The notes: a model not told the origin generated them from the letters alone. A stretch of 64,000 nt of DNA from Pterois miles (GCA_947000775.1 CAMQGK010000318.1:1921501-1985500); one strand, 5' to 3'. Positions 8,177 to 22,900 are shown, counted from the stretch's first letter. Made by a program: numbers and translations.

Positions 8177-11100
8177 ATGAACTCCCTGGAGCAGGCCGAA
8201 GGTGACCATGATAGGAATTAAATACCACATTTTTTAAAATGGTCGTCGAATTGTTTTAGCCTTATAGCTATAAACACCAAAATAATTTAAAACAAACGTA
8301 TTAAGAGGATTTTACAGAGTTAGCTGCAAGGTTGAGTTAGCCGGTTCGTCTTAACGTCAATTAGCGTGTTTGCTAGCTTAACTTAAAGTAGTCGTTCATA
8401 CGCTTGCATAGGCATTAGGTAACACATATTCCGTTATTGTGTGCTAAATTTTATTTTAACAACAGTCAGCAATCGTTTGGGATATTTAACAGGCACGTTA
8501 TGGTCCTGTCTTCACTTCAGTTTAGTTGCTTATTTGCAGTAACGGTATCCACTTCACGTTATATATACGTATAAATCAGACGACTGAAAAGATGATGTTG
8601 CTGGGTCATACAGCCATGATATTTGTTCCAAATACAGTGTGCGTTATTGTGCACCTTTGTGTTTCAGATCTGAAGGCCTTTGAGAGAAGATTGACAGAGT
8701 ACGTCTCCTGTTTGCAACCTGCAACAGGCAGGTGGAGAAGTAAGTGGCGATTGTCAAAACCATGGCAGAGAATACGTGGTGGCTCACGTGATACCTTTTT
8801 TATTAGCTGAAAACCCTGTGCATCTATGATCATTGATTTTATTCTTACTTTGATAACTATCAGACAAAGGAGTCAGGTGAAGCCACCACTCACCCAGAAA
8901 ATGTAGAAGTTGCTCACAGGTCAAAGACTTGGAACATCATCAACATTGAAACTTGCAATATATTGATTTGCTAAAGCATGCCTCATGCGTTTTCACTGGA
9001 TGTCATTCTTCTGTCTCTTTTCAGTGATTCTCATAGTAGTGTCTGTTTGTACGGCTACTGGGGCTTGGAACTGGTTAATAGACCCAGACACACAGAAGGT
9101 ATGTATTAGTGGACACATACATGTAGTTGTGTCGTTTCTGACTTAAAGGGAAACTCTTTCACAAAGAGAACATTGGACACTACAGTGACAATATGGTCAA
9201 AAGCAATACACGTGATGATTGTCTTCCTAAAACAGAAATTACAGCATTGAGACTATTATTTGAGGTTTGAATCCGCCCACGCTTCTGAGTTGACAATTCG
9301 GTCTGATATTTGGCAAATAAATTTTTGATCAGTTTAGATTTTTTAACACTGACTTTGTGAGCTAATAGATTAATTATTATGTAATATTACAATTTGAATA
9401 TTAGGATTTACAGCTGTGAATTATATCTCCATAAAACCAATCCAGGTTTCAGCTAAATTTCAGACTACAGTGAAAGTGAATGTATGGAAGATTTTTTAAT
9501 GTTTGAATGCTGTTTTTCTTGCACCACCATATCAGAATTGAGTGTTCCTCCTTAAACATCAAGTCGAAGCACCACTCTGCACTAGGGCTGTCCTCAAACA
9601 AAGTTATTCTTAGTTAATTAAGACTCAGAAGATTTTGTTGAATGATTTGTTGATTTTATCAACAGATCTGTAAAACTGAGTTTCTCCACAAAGAATCACA
9701 GAAAAGCACCACTTTAAATCTTTTGTTTACCTGAGATGTGCTCAGAAGTATCATGGAAATATGTCATTCAGCAGGGGAAAAAAAGCATTAAAATGACTAA
9801 TCGACTAAAGAAATTTTGGTCGTAGAAAACCAAAATCTATTGTATTGGTCGACTAATAGGCCAAGCCCTATCCTGTGCTTGGGTCAAACCTTGTGGTCAA
9901 GGTATGTGGTTCCTTGAACAGCAACACTTCATGGTCTGATGGACTGATGTGTAGCCATTGAGTTGAAGCTTTGTTAGCTCATACCACCACCATAAAATAG
10001 CAGATTTGTGAGGGTAGAAGAAAAACCGCGGGGGCAAGTACCACCATCACCCCACAGTCAGCCGCGTTATGGGCAGATCATTCATGCTGGCAGTCCAAAT
10101 GCAGTTCAGTTTTTGCGTCTGTTTTTACTTGTGTTTGTAAAGTAAGTGAATGTACAGCACAAGCTCCACTAAAATATATTGTTATGTCAGATGTTTAGTT
10201 CATTTTTTAAACTGTAAATCAACCTTAGCTGAGATTGGTTACCATGCTGAGCTTTTCTTATCACATAATTAATTTATTGTAGCTTTGCCCCTGCACTGCC
10301 TGCCTGAATATCCCATCACTCTCCTCATGATTGAACCACTGTTTTGCTGCTTGCACATCATCCAAAATGAGCGGACTGCGTCAAGTGTGTTTCTTACCCG
10401 AGTTGTCCAACTTTCGAGGTTCCTCTACCCGTCTCAAAGGCTTAACACAAGGACATAGAAGTTGTACTTCAAGCCAGATCTTTGGAGTGATAATGTGGGG
10501 TAAAAGGACAAGAAACAGATGACAGTGAGATGCTTTATGCTAGAAATGACAGGATTCAGGTTTAAGAAAATGTGAATTGACCTTTAAAGACAGACATGCT
10601 GAGATTCACAAATTGATTTATACATTTAAAGATGAGTAAATTATTTTTTTACTCTTCTAGATTGATTAGCTACTGTTGAATAACCAAATTTCTTGCAGGA
10701 CCCATGTCATTTTTTTAAAATTGTTTTACTACATTTAATTTGGATTTCCTAAACTCACTATAGATAAGATGTGTAAATGTGAAAGTTGTGTTATTGACTT
10801 GCTCATTTACATTTTTTTATTCCTCTTGTTCTGCAGGTCTCTTTCTTTTCATCCCTGTGGAATCATCCCTTCTTCACAATTAGCTGCATCACTCTAATAG
10901 CTCTCTTCTTTGCTGGGATACACAAACGAGTCGTGGCTCCATCAATGTATCCTTTTGCCTGTTGCTGTTCATAAGAAGTAGCTTGTTTTATCAGATTTTT
11001 AACTGCAGCATACAAAACAGACATCACACACCAATCTCAGCGAGTGACAGAAAAATGTAGAGCATGCAGGAAACATTTGGACAATTGCACTTTTATAACT

Positions 11101-12442
11101 GATTCATCCATGTTCAAGCTTACAGATCTTTGACCTTTGCCCTTTCAGTATTGCTGCTCGCTGTCGGACAGTTTTAGCAGAATACAACATGTCCTGTGAT
11201 GATGTAAGTCAACAGATCTTTTTGTCTCGTTGATATTATGACCTGAACCCTGTTTCAGGAAGCAGGATTGTGAAAACTTTGAGTTAGTAAAACCTGAGAT
11301 GAAGTAAACTTTGGATTTATAGTTTCAGGAAGAGAGGTAACGTAAACTCTGGGCCAGTTAATATGGTAACTGACTGTGTGAACCTAACCTGGTTGCTGGC
11401 AGTTTTTTTTTTTTTCAACAAACCCTGTGTTTCTTTCTGTCTCCTTCTTCTATTCCTCTTTTTCTTTCCTCATTCATTCAGTCCATGTCAAAGCATGTAT
11501 CAAAGGTTTATAATATGTCACACACTTCCAAGACAATCCTCATTGGATATTAGTTTATCACTCAGGACTATTTAAAGTTACCTCTTTTATGCACTGTCAG
11601 CCATTTCTTTGAACAGCGTTTTTTGCCCTTACATTCTAGTCACACAAGGACACACACAAGTCACCCTGTGCTCATAATAAAGCTTCTGCTTGTTCTTTTT
11701 TTATAACAGTGACTGTGCACACAGACAACCGTCAGTTTGTTAAAGCAGTTTCATATAATGTGTAATCTCAGTTTAAATAGTAAATGTCAGTATGAAGGAT
11801 CAAGTAATCTATCAGTCATAATGTGAGTGGTCACACTGAGGGAACATAATTCCTCTAATGGAGATTATATTAAGATTTCAAAGTGAGCAGGTGTTTGAAA
11901 TTTTTTTTTTTTAAATAGGCTGCAAATAGTCTGTATTTTAAGGGCATTTCAGTGACTATTTAAATTGACCACAAAGTACCTGAAAAAAGTCACTGAATGC
12001 TGTTGTGCCAAGATCCAAATAATTGTCTACCTTTTTTTTTTTTTTTTTTTTTTTTTTGAACTTCAATAGGGCTGAAATGATTCCTTGAGTCATTTGATCA
12101 CAGAATTAATTTGCACAGTCAGCATATACATGCATTAATATCTCTACTGCCTTTTATTTGCCTGTTGCCATGGTGTTTTTATGTTCAGGTTCAACCTACT
12201 CACATTTGATTAAACTGACTGATCAGCTTTTTCTGGAAATGAAAACTCATGAGTTTCCCACCTCAGGATTAGTCAGCTCAGAGTTCAGACTTGAGCTCAG
12301 AGTTTGTTAAACCTGTTCGCTGAAACGGGGCCCTGTAGTCTGCTCCAGCAACATGCATTTTTGAAAAACTAAGGCTTGTCTTATTTGCGTCTTTTTACAG
12401 ACGGGTAAACTTATTCTGAAGCCACGACCGAACATCCAGTAA
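8177..12442 (+). CDS. cnep1r1: Nuclear envelope phosphatase regulatory subunit 1 (CNEP1R1/TMEM188)
   Basis: Six exons: 8177-8201, 8668-8739, 9025-9098, 10837-10946, 11149-11203 and 12401-12442, all GT-AG and phase-consistent, coding 125 aa, the length of the human protein. It begins MNSLEQAEDLKAFERRL. Two membrane segments lie at about residues 34-52 (ILIVVSVCTATGAWNWLI) and 68-85 (PFFTISCITLIALFFAGI). The C-terminus has EYNMSCDD and ends KLILKPRPNIQ. In the family, CNEP1R1 binds and activates the phosphatase CTDNEP1 at the nuclear envelope and ER, where the pair dephosphorylates lipin and so limits membrane lipid synthesis. The start is chosen by family match. An in-frame ATG at 7997 would add 60 residues but lies among the CCAAT and GC boxes. 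Intron 3 (1.7 kb) carries a MITE. heatr3 starts 1.5 kb downstream. Confidence 0.97.
9583..9870. mobile_element. hAT-like MITE in cnep1r1 intron 3
   Basis: The element starts TAGGGCTGTCC and ends AAGCCCTA, with TAGGGCT inverted at the ends. The inside has TTAGTTAATTAAGACT and GGTCGACTAATAGG, the pattern of a common teleost hAT-like non-autonomous element. No matching 8-bp target duplication could be found, so the copy is old or its ends are eroded. Confidence 0.55.
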
Positions 12443-12744
12443 CCATGAGTGTGAGTGGGGCGGTCAAATGTACCTGGTCTTTGTTGATGGCCACTGATCA
12501 TTGATCAAGAGTTTTGAGTCCTTTGGGTGGTCTGAACAGCAGCACCAAGGGGAACAGCACTGAGGCCGACATTGTCATCATAATAGAGATGCATTTGAAA
12601 CAAAGGAGAAAAGATGGGGTCCTTTTAACTGTATCACACTGCTGATGTCAAGACTGAAGATGAGAGTTCAGATGTCTTTATTTCTGTTTGTACTATTGAG
12701 CATGTCTTTTAACTAAATGTTTCTATTTTTAAAGTTATTTACCT

Positions 12745-12750
12745 AATAAA
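12745..12750 (+). terminator. cnep1r1: cnep1r1 polyadenylation signal
   Basis: AATAAA lies 303 bp after the stop codon, followed by a T-rich stretch at about 12767-12815. It is the first canonical signal downstream of the gene. Confidence 0.6.
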
Positions 12751-13968
12751 TACTTATAAAACTGTCTCATTTATTCATGTCTCATTACATGTGAAGCTGT
12801 CTATATTTTTTTGTCATAACCTAAAATCTGAATAAGCAAGCATTAAAAATCATGGATAAGAAAACCTACTCATTGTTAATGCAATATCATTAAAAAAGCA
12901 TAATCTTTTGGCATTTGAAGATGTTGTCTTTGTAGCCAGTGTGGGTTTATGTGAAATCATACACAATCTAGCGCCATGCAACGTTGTGATGACATGTAGA
13001 GCTGGTTCAAAGTTATCACTAGCTTCCACTGGAGGGGGCTGTTGTGCTAACAACATTTGGACAAAAATGGATCTGTGATTATTTACCACTGTCAGAGGAT
13101 GTAGTTCATTTAAACATTTAAGTGGTGTGAAACCTTGATTGAAGGATAATCAGGTTTGTAGTCACTGAGCTAAGAGACACTGTGTGGTCAACATTGATGT
13201 CTGCTTGGAAATGTCTGGTACTGATGAACTGTTTTCGTTATTTAGAAAGCTCATTACATTATCATCCTCAGATTCTTCCTTTCTAAAAAAAAAAAAAAAA
13301 AAAGAATGTTTCACGGCAGAGAAATAAAATAATTTATACTATAAATAAAATGTTTTCAGTCGTAGTCAGTATATATTTTAAAATCAGTGTCTTTAAAAGT
13401 ATAAAAGGAGTGTACTTAATGTATTGGGATTGCTGATAATCTGCTTCCTAGTTGGAATTTAGTATTGATCGTCAGTTGGTTGGTCATTTTTGTACTTTGT
13501 CTTAGTTTTTCTATTTGTGTTTTACTGTTTTTGCTTTTTAGAAAGTGTAGGATCTGATACAACTGATCTTTTATCTCTGATGCCTGCGCACCACTTGTGG
13601 CCTCTGCCCATTAACTACAGATAACAATGAGTTTTTGACCACATCTGGTGCCGTTACGATATATTTATTGTGCGTTGTCCCTGCTAAATAAACAAGCAAA
13701 GAAGAAAACAAACAAACAAGCACGCAAAATAATAACTCCTGATACGGTTATGTTGGTGCTGTTGTGTTCGCCGTGTTTTTGCGACAGCTTCTTTGCTTTC
13801 CGTTAACAACGACCGCTTTACGGCGGGGAACACTTCCACATGGCCTCCAACTCTGTTCCGACCCAGACTGGAGTTTGAGCGTATGTTTGAGGTTTGGTAA
13901 CAAATCCCGAGTGTTTAAAGGGAAAAAATCACGTTATATGGTCAGTTCGCACTCTAACACGGACTGAA
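12751..13968. other. cnep1r1-heatr3 intergenic region and heatr3 5' UTR
   Basis: Apart from a 19-A run at about 13286-13304 I see no repeat or gene up to about 13700. The last 250 bp become GC-richer (CCGCTTTACGGCGGGG near 13810) and are the likely heatr3 promoter and 5' UTR. Confidence 0.5.
13764..13967 (+). other. heatr3: Upstream ORF of heatr3
   Basis: A 67-codon frame starts at 13764 and its TGA ends at 13967, two bases before the heatr3 ATG at 13969. If this region is transcribed it would act as an upstream ORF that stops almost on the main start. An overlapping frame from 13894 is in phase with heatr3 and would add 25 residues to its N-terminus. Confidence 0.35.
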
Positions 13969-16900
13969 ATGGGTAAAAGCAAAACCACTAAATTTAAACG
14001 ACCGCAGTTCAACGCAGTTGGTTTGCCGGTGAATGCTGTGAAGGAAGAGGACGCTGAGGAAGACGACCACGGGGATGACGATTGTCCAGCTGCGGAGCTG
14101 CTGGAGAAAGTATGAACATTATGTTGTTAATAAAATGATTCCCAGTTTAACTATTTACTGTTTTTATGTCTTTGTATAGTGGCTAGACATGTAAACATAT
14201 CAATGAGACAGTAAACAGGGAGAGTTTGTCATTGATATGACTAAATTGATCTCAGTTAGTCCACTAATGAGGATTGAATGAGTGATTTCACATTTTTTAA
14301 TCTTAATGAGCTTGTGTTAAGCTTTTATATTCTCTTATTACTTGTGCAAGAGAAGTGCAGATAGATAGTTTATATGTCTCTACAGGAAGTCTGAAAGAGG
14401 TCAGTTTATATAGTTGGTGTCATGTTTTGTTTATATTTCCATAGTTGCAGAGTCCCAGTGCAGATGTTCGAGAGTTTGCATGTGCCAGCATTTCTCGGGT
14501 GGTGCAACAGAGTCAGACCATCCCTGGTTTCCTCCAGAGGGATGCTGTGAGGCGCCTCGGGCCCATGCTGCTGGACAGCAGCCTGGCTGTCAGAGAGACT
14601 GCCACTGGAGCACTCAGGTGAGCACAGGGTGTCAGGTCTGGTTGTTCACTAACACAAAAGTGGCAGACCGATCACTCTCAACAGGTCAGGGGTCAAAGTG
14701 AGATCATGCCAATGAAAGTTAGAAGGAGGAGAAAAAGTTTGTGATCCTGACATAGATGAAGTACACTGTGTTGATGCCCATAAATGCAGAGAGGCTCTGA
14801 TGGGACACACTGGCGCTCTCAGTCAAGTTTACCCTGAGCATGCACATTTTCAGTGTGTTATTCAACAAATCTTTGGCTGCGGTCGAACAGTGTTTTTTTT
14901 GTTTAGGAAGGTTCCTAACAGAGTCAAATGACTGAATGAATGAATGAATACTACTACTACGAATAATAATACTTTTACTTAGTGAGGTTTTGAATGCAGG
15001 ACTTTTTGGAGTATTTACACAGTGTGGGTAGACTGGTTAGAGAATGGTTAGAGCAGCTGCATGTAACAGAAATTGCGCAGACGCTACCCGACAGGATCAC
15101 AGTTCCTGCGGAGAGGATGTAGACTGTAACGGCTGCCTCTAAATCCATCCACCCCTATCTCTCCTCTAACTGAGGTGTGTGCAGTGTTGAACTAGTGTCC
15201 TCGCTGCAGTCAGGTTTCTAAATCCTTTTCATACTTTTGCTATTTTGTACTGTTGAAGGCTCATCAGTATGATTACTGTGGTTTTTTTTATACACAGAAG
15301 AGCTTTACTCCCTCTCCAGCAGCCTAAATGTTGAAATAGCGCCACCAGCCAAAGGGGCTGGTTTTGTTGTTTGCTGCATTTGTCTGAATTGGCTACTTTT
15401 ACTTTGAATCCTTTAAGTACATTTTCGTGATTTTACTGACTTACATGATATTTACTTGTAGCCTAACAGAGTATCTGAACACTGCCTCCACCACCGTGAG
15501 ACTCAGATGGTCATTGTTAGAGCTAAACGGCTCCATTGTTCTCATATTGACTGTAAATCCAGGACAATATGAATGCCATTTGTTCGGTTCTATTGCACGC
15601 GCACAGAGACCACATTAAAAAAAAATCCAAAAACAACAAAACAATGTGATGTTGGCTCGTGTTTCCAGCGACAAAACAATTAAAAAAATACCACAGTGGC
15701 ACCTGTAACCTTAATAAATGTGATTTAAACTTGCAGCCCACCTCACCAATCGGCTTATACCTGACAACAGTTCCTGTTTCCTGGATATGTCAGGACAATT
15801 GTTAATACATCTATTTTACACAGCGGTAACATGGTTACCCATAATTCCAAGGGATAGCTTCAGTCAAATAAAAAGGCCAATAATTTGAAAATAAAAGCGA
15901 TTTAAAATGTGAAAAGTGTATGTGGCTAGTGACCATTAGAGGGAGAGTGTGTCAGATACGGTAATGGCCTGAGAACAGAAGTGGCCACCCTCAGTGAGAC
16001 GAGGTTCCCCCTGGAGCCCTATATATACAGCTGGACTCACATATTTTTGAGCAGATAGCTTCTGAGTTCATACATCTCACATAGCAGCCTTCATACTGTC
16101 AATATTAGTGTATAAGCAGCTGCGGTACTGCAATTCAGTTATTTTTCAGATTACAATGATATAATGTTGATCCAAAAACATCATTACTGCTTTATAATAT
16201 AAAAGATATGAAAATCTTGTTTTGTTTTGTTTTTTAACAATATGGGGCCTTTAAATAAGACAGTCACTCACAGGACCCGCCAAAAACACCAGCACACAAA
16301 CACAAGCAGCATCTCTGACAGCGACTCTCCTCTGACTGAACGATGAGTGTGTCTCTCCCGACAGGAATCTGAGTGCATGTGGAGGTCAGGAGGTGTGCGA
16401 GGACATGGTGAAGCACGACGTCATGACTCCACTGACAGCACTGCTTAGAGAGGTGAGACTCCGCCGCTGCTTTTAGCTCACCGCATCATTTGAGTTCCTC
16501 CTCATCAGCAGCTGCTACCATATCCTCAGCAGTTAGGTTTCATCCCGGAGCAAAGACATCCACAGTTAGTGGCAAATCTCTGCACTCACCACTCGAACAA
16601 ATAGACTTCTGGCATCAGATTCAAGCTCAGTGTCGAAGGTCAATCTGTATTTTGAATTGGGGTGCATGACTTCAAAAATTGCGATTATTTTGACTGATAT
16701 CACAATTGCAATATGATTTGCAATATTAGTGGAAATCATAATTTTTACATAATTTTCATTGAAAAACATTTAAATAAATGATTATGGTGATTATGGTGTG
16801 ATTTTTGCAGAGATGTGTACCAAGCAGCAATGTTTTTGTGTCATATTTTGACACACATTTCACCTTTCACAAATATTGCGATTATCTCCTTATCCAGTGA

Positions 16901-19900
16901 TTTTTGATAATTGCAGGAGGCCATATTGCAATTTTGCTAAAGTATTAGTAACTGTACAGCTCTCTTCTTGAACCACTAACAGTTTTGGACAGAATTCATT
17001 AGTGCCACAGGGCAAAGCGCCCAGGCACTCTCCAGCACAACAATAGTTTTAAATGTAATCCCACGCTCTTTCAGACTGAGCTATATTGAATCGCGTTTGA
17101 ACATATTAGGATGGATGATGAAGTTCATGCCTGTTTCACACATGGTTTTGTTGTTTTCTCTTCAGAGCTGTGCTGGTTTTGAGAGTGCTGCTGTGACGAT
17201 GAAAGACCAGAAGAATGCAGTGGAGGATGTTGCCAACGAGGCTGTGAACCTATTGTGGAATCTATGGTGAGCCAAGAGGTTGTGCAAGCTGGTTGACAGC
17301 AGTGTGTTTTTATCCTTTTTGTTTATTGAGGGGTGTTTTTGCATGCTGTGTCTTTGACGCCCTCCAGCTCATTCCATAGTTAAATGCAGTGTGTCCACTA
17401 AGAGCTGCCCTGTATCACCAGTCTTTTGCTTGTGGCTAGTAAGCCGCTCATGAGCCTAGTAGGTGTGGACTGCTGAAGTAAAGATACATCATCATTATAT
17501 ACTTCACCCCACTTAGATTTTCTTCACCAGTCCAGAAAAATTTGACTCTTTAGTTACTCTTATAAATTACACTTTTTTTTAAAAAGTGGAAAAAAAAAAC
17601 CTGCCAAAATTAGCCAAAGGACTATTTTTCATCTGGTGTCCATGGCTAAGATCTTGCAGAAAGCATCCTTAAATGCATCAGAACAAAAACATAAAACAGG
17701 ATATGCAGTTTAAAACTTAGGAAACATAGTTTTTAAAAGCAGCAGAAACAGTACTGACATTAATACATATGAAACAACACTGCAGACAAGTAGGACAGTT
17801 GCTGTTTATAGTCACTATGTGCCATCATCTTGCTGAACTAGAAATGTCCAAAACATGTGAACGTCACCCCTGATCTTAAAGGTCTAAACACAAATGTAGC
17901 ATCTGGTCTTAATGGGTTAATGCAGCAACAAATTGGTCAAAACTTAAACAGAATTAAAAATCCAGTATGTACATGTATATAAGATATAAACATAGAATTG
18001 AATATAATAGATCAGCCTCATTGTCAAGTTATTTGAGTCAGTATCGGCCTGATGTCTGATCTGGTATCGGTGCATCCTTAGTCACTAGTAGGACTGTTTG
18101 TTTTGCAGAAGAACATGCTGCTGTTACAGCCATTATTCTTAATTATTCACAAAAAGATGATGCATGATGTCTTTCAGTGTGCATTTGTTACTCATCTTAT
18201 GTCTGTCTGTCTCATTGTGTTGTTGTGTTGTCCAGTGAGAGCAGCAGCCAGTCGCTGTCTGTGTTCAACAAAGCGGGTCTCCTGGACGTGGTCGTCCAGT
18301 GTCTGGAGAGACACCCACAGAACATGGAGCTGGCTATATCTGCTGGTAAGTCTAATTTAACATACTATTGTTGTTTGTTGTCAGAATTGTTTTATAAAGG
18401 TGTGTGTGCATCTTGGTTGGTCAAAATATATTTTCAGTTTTTGTTCATAGGACACACAGAGTTCATTACTGCTGGTTCAGGTCCTTCTGCCATAATAATG
18501 AATGTACTGACATTTACAGTAGATCCCTGCTTACAATTAAGGTTCCCTGTGGAGGTTTTGACCTCTATTGTGCTATAAAGCTGCTCTTTGTATGCGAAAT
18601 GCATTCAGGTTAAAACAAATGCAGTCTAATACAAAAGTCCCACAATGAATCATACTGTCATGAGCATTATAATGTTCAGTTTTTCAGTGTTGATTCACCT
18701 GTACAGCATTTTGGAGGATGTAGTTTCTGGTGCTGTTGAGCTGTATTGCATTATACAGAGACGTGTTTCTGTTATTTTGTCTACCCTCGTTGAAGTGGGG
18801 TGGACAAAATAAAAGGAGCACCAGTCAGTGAACTTGTGACTAAATTGTAATAACTTACATATATTCACGATTGATTCATTTTATTTGTTTCTTTGCCTAC
18901 ACAAATGCAGAGTGTTTTAATGAAGCTCGAATTCATAAATTAGTTGTTCTCATTTACATATTTTTCTGTTTCTGTTGTCAGACAATAATTCATGGCTCAT
19001 AAACTGATGTACACCAGCAGGCATTACCAAGCTGCTTATAAAATGCTTATTTTACAATCAAGACTTTGTCAGACAAAAGGCGTAGAAATACATTTGGACT
19101 GTGAGATATTTAAAAAAAAAAAAAAAGTCATGGTGTAGAAGGTTTTAAGCAACAAAAAGTTGTCATATTCAAGTAGAGCCATAAAGCATCTGTTGCTAAA
19201 TGAGCTATAACTGAGCTATAAATGTGCATCTGTGTTTATAAAACACAGAAAAGATGACGACAGACGACTACACAATTATATGACGCTCCATATCTGACAC
19301 GTCTCTTGTCAGCTAGAGCTGTGTACATTTGACATACCTGGCTTCTGGCTCTAGCTTAACATTTAAGGCACCAACATGAAAGTGGTATTGATCGTTTCAT
19401 TTAACTCTCCATAGGGAAAAAAGAAGTATTTCCCAAAATGCTGAACGATTCATTTAAGACTAAGTCCAGCCCATAATAACTACAGGCTCACCAAGACATC
19501 AAGTGAATTTCTGAAAACAGGATGCCATATTTTTAACTTTCAGTAAATTACAAAGACTAAATTTGTGGCTACTTATTGCATATGATGTTATTGTTCATAT
19601 TCAGACATTATGTGTGACATGTCAAACCTTTTTGTTATGACATGAATGGAGCTTCCACTCCCAGCTCTGTAATGTCTGAGGCCGATTACAGAAATGACTT
19701 ACACCGTGTGAACTGGTCATCTGCCTTACACACTTTACAAATGTCCTATAATAGCTGTTACTGTACAGGAGCTGTCCTTCCAAATAGGGCTTTCACAAAT
19801 CGTAATATTAGTGACAAAGGCCTTAGTTGAGCCTGACCTCTAACTAATTGGGTTTCTCAAGTGTGAGAAAACAGTTTGGAAGTGTCTCGTCTTTGTGTTG

Positions 19901-22900
19901 GTGCCAGCCCACTGTTTACACACTGTGACTGAGGACAACCCAGAGCTGCTGTGTAGCGTTAACGCCGCCGTGCTGGGAGTCGTGGAGAACGTGCTGCTGA
20001 CATCTCAGCCAGACATGGCACACACTCTCCTCAGGACATTGGCTGCAGGTACAGTTTCTTTACGCATTTATTGTTCAAAACTGTCACTTACTACCATTAC
20101 ACAAGTTGACAGTAACCTTAAAAACCCTCTGTGGACAGGAGCTGCTTATAAATGTAAGGAACAGATACTGTGGTCAGTATATTGGGATGATACACCTATC
20201 TCCCAAGTTAATACTATCATGATACTTGGGTGCCAATTTGGTATGTATTTTGATTCTACAAGTAATGCAGAGTTAGCATGCAGCTTTAGCCGTGATGTCT
20301 AGCTCTGCTTTTACCGCAATGTGTGAAACCCAAAGTGTTTCCATCCTTACTGTATGTATAGTGTTTACTGCTTTTGATTTAATATATGAGGGTTCAAGTC
20401 GCATCCACACAGACCCTCTGCTGCTTTGTACTTCCTTGTTGCAGCCAGCTGCGGTTTTGTTTTGGTTGACAGATACAGAACGATATGATGTCACGTTACT
20501 CCGACTACAACAATAAAAGCAGTAACTTCCTTCTACCTCTGCATGGACTCAAATGAAGCACATATATTGGTTCTGGCATTAAAAAATAGATTTAAAAAAC
20601 GTTTAAAAAATTAAATTTCTGATACATAGGTGAATAAATTTTTTTCCCACCGGTAATATTTTGTGCCCATAATGATTTTAATAGTCTGCTGTGTCACTCA
20701 GGGACGCTGTGGAACATGAAGGGCAGTCTGCCTGCTGCCCGTCAGGCCCAGACCCTCAGCGCTGTGGTGGCCACCTTGTCACAGTGCCTGGATCTGGACA
20801 CTGGTACTCTGATACCTGAACTAAGGCAAGCAGAAGAGGTTCGCCACAGAAATACACCGGCTGCAGCAGATATAGAAGAGCAGGCAGCGGCGGAGCTCGC
20901 TGTGGCCGAGATGGACGAGGAGGAGGAAGCACCTAAACACCGCAGGAATGGAAAAGCTGTGAAGGTCGATAACGACCTCTCTGACCTCTTGCCTGTAAGT
21001 GGCGTCTCTCATAAAATACTCTGTGTTGCTGTTCCTCTTTATTCAGGTTGTGAGCTCCTCTGAATATATAACTTGACTTCTGAACACAGTAAATCACACT
21101 CTCATACATCTATATCAACACTGGCCTTAAAAATCGAGCATTGTTTGGATTAATCCAGTTAAGTCCATGATTCAGACGTAAAGCTGCCCACAGTAAAAGT
21201 TTTGGTCTTAATTGCGAGGAATGACATGAATAATTTTACCTTTCGCACCCATTAACCGCAAGTAGCATTCACAAATGCCCATAACTGTTAAGACTCAGTT
21301 AAGACTGAAAGACAGTGAATAACAAAACAAGCACAGATAAATCACTGATTAAACTAGTTAAATTAAACTAGTTGTCAACATAACTGTAAGTTAATAATCA
21401 TTTGCAAGCTTTTCCTCTTGCATGCTACAATAGGTTGAAGCATATATAATGCATAGAATGTGGGATGGGTATTAATTACGTCCGGCTTTAAACAAACTAC
21501 AGTACGGTGGTAAGGCTGTAAAGGTGGACGAGTCGGCATGAAGAGATTTAATAGTCTCATTTAACCACTTGTTAGCAACCAACTTTTTTTAAGACACATA
21601 AAAATTTAAAAATTCACGAGTAAGGTATTTATTGGTTTATTTTATATGGTAGAACAAAATGTCTTCATCTTGTGTTAACCGCAGAACTTATTTCAGCCAT
21701 CTAACTAAAAACCCGTTCAAAAAAAAAAAAAAAAACACTGATGAGGGAACTGGAAGTGTTCACTCATTTCCAGGTTTTAGGACTCATTCCTGTTGTCCTC
21801 TTTGTTTACCTTTTATTTCTTTCACACCATTGGGCTTCCCAAAGCTATGAATTGTGGGTAATTCCCTCAGTCAAAGTCTACAGAAATTGCGACTTGCATG
21901 AAGTGTTCATAAAGGACTCAAAATGTTTGTGAGAGAGCCCTCAAGGACTTGACGATTTGACACTGGCATAGGCCTGAACAATGATGGACTTTGCAGGAAC
22001 GCCTTAAACTCTGTGACTCTTTGAGCGTGGACGTTGGGACTGGGCCGTAGAGTCCAGATCTTATCAAGGACAAAATCTGGATGCTTTAAAAAAAAAAAAA
22101 AAATCCAAATGAAATGCAGTGTCTCCCCAATTATCATGTAACAACAACTTGTGACGGCAGTCTGTTTATGGCGACTAAGCGATCCAGTTTTATATTTCGG
22201 AGGAGCATGTTAATGCTAGGTGAAAAGGTACCGTATGAGTCACCCTGGAGTACGATCCAGACTGACAGAGCAGACAAACTGTGGGGTACGGGGGAAGAAG
22301 ATTAGCAGCACTCAGCAAGGTTCAGCTGGGGACCGGCTTCTAGCTTCCCCCGCTCTGACAGTCCCCAGACTTGACCTCGGCGAGACAGAGCTGTCCCTCT
22401 CGTCTCAGTCACAACCAGAGCCTCCAGGATTGCGGCTGACATTCATGTTGATGTTCCAATAAAAAAACCCTGTTATGCAATGGGAGTTACCTCAATTTAA
22501 GCTTTTGTTTTTCTAGCTTAGCAGTGTAAATGTACAGCTGTGGAAACACCCTGAAGCTGGTTTCACTTGCATCACAGTTTAGAAAGTGCACACATTTAAG
22601 TACATCTGTAGATCTAAATCTCTTCTTTGTGGTGAGCAGCTGAAGTCAGAGTGGGTGCTAACAGTGCTAACAGCCATCGTTTTGGTAGGATGTTGACTCA
22701 CATGGCTGCTTGTTTTTGTCCAGAGGGACAAGGAGGAGCTGAGGGAGGCAACGGCCTTGCTGACAGCCCAGCAAACGTCCTTAGAGATCATTGTCAACAT
22801 GTGCTGCTCTGACGGTGAGTGTTGTGGGCACGGACAGCGGTGCTGACCCCAGGCATTTTTCATCAACATTATTCCTTGTCACACTGTGTCTGCAAATCAA

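Noticed and set aside
9583..9870. 8-bp target duplication for this MITE
   Set aside because: Flanks CTCTGCAC and TCCTGTGC share only four positions, so no duplication is claimed.
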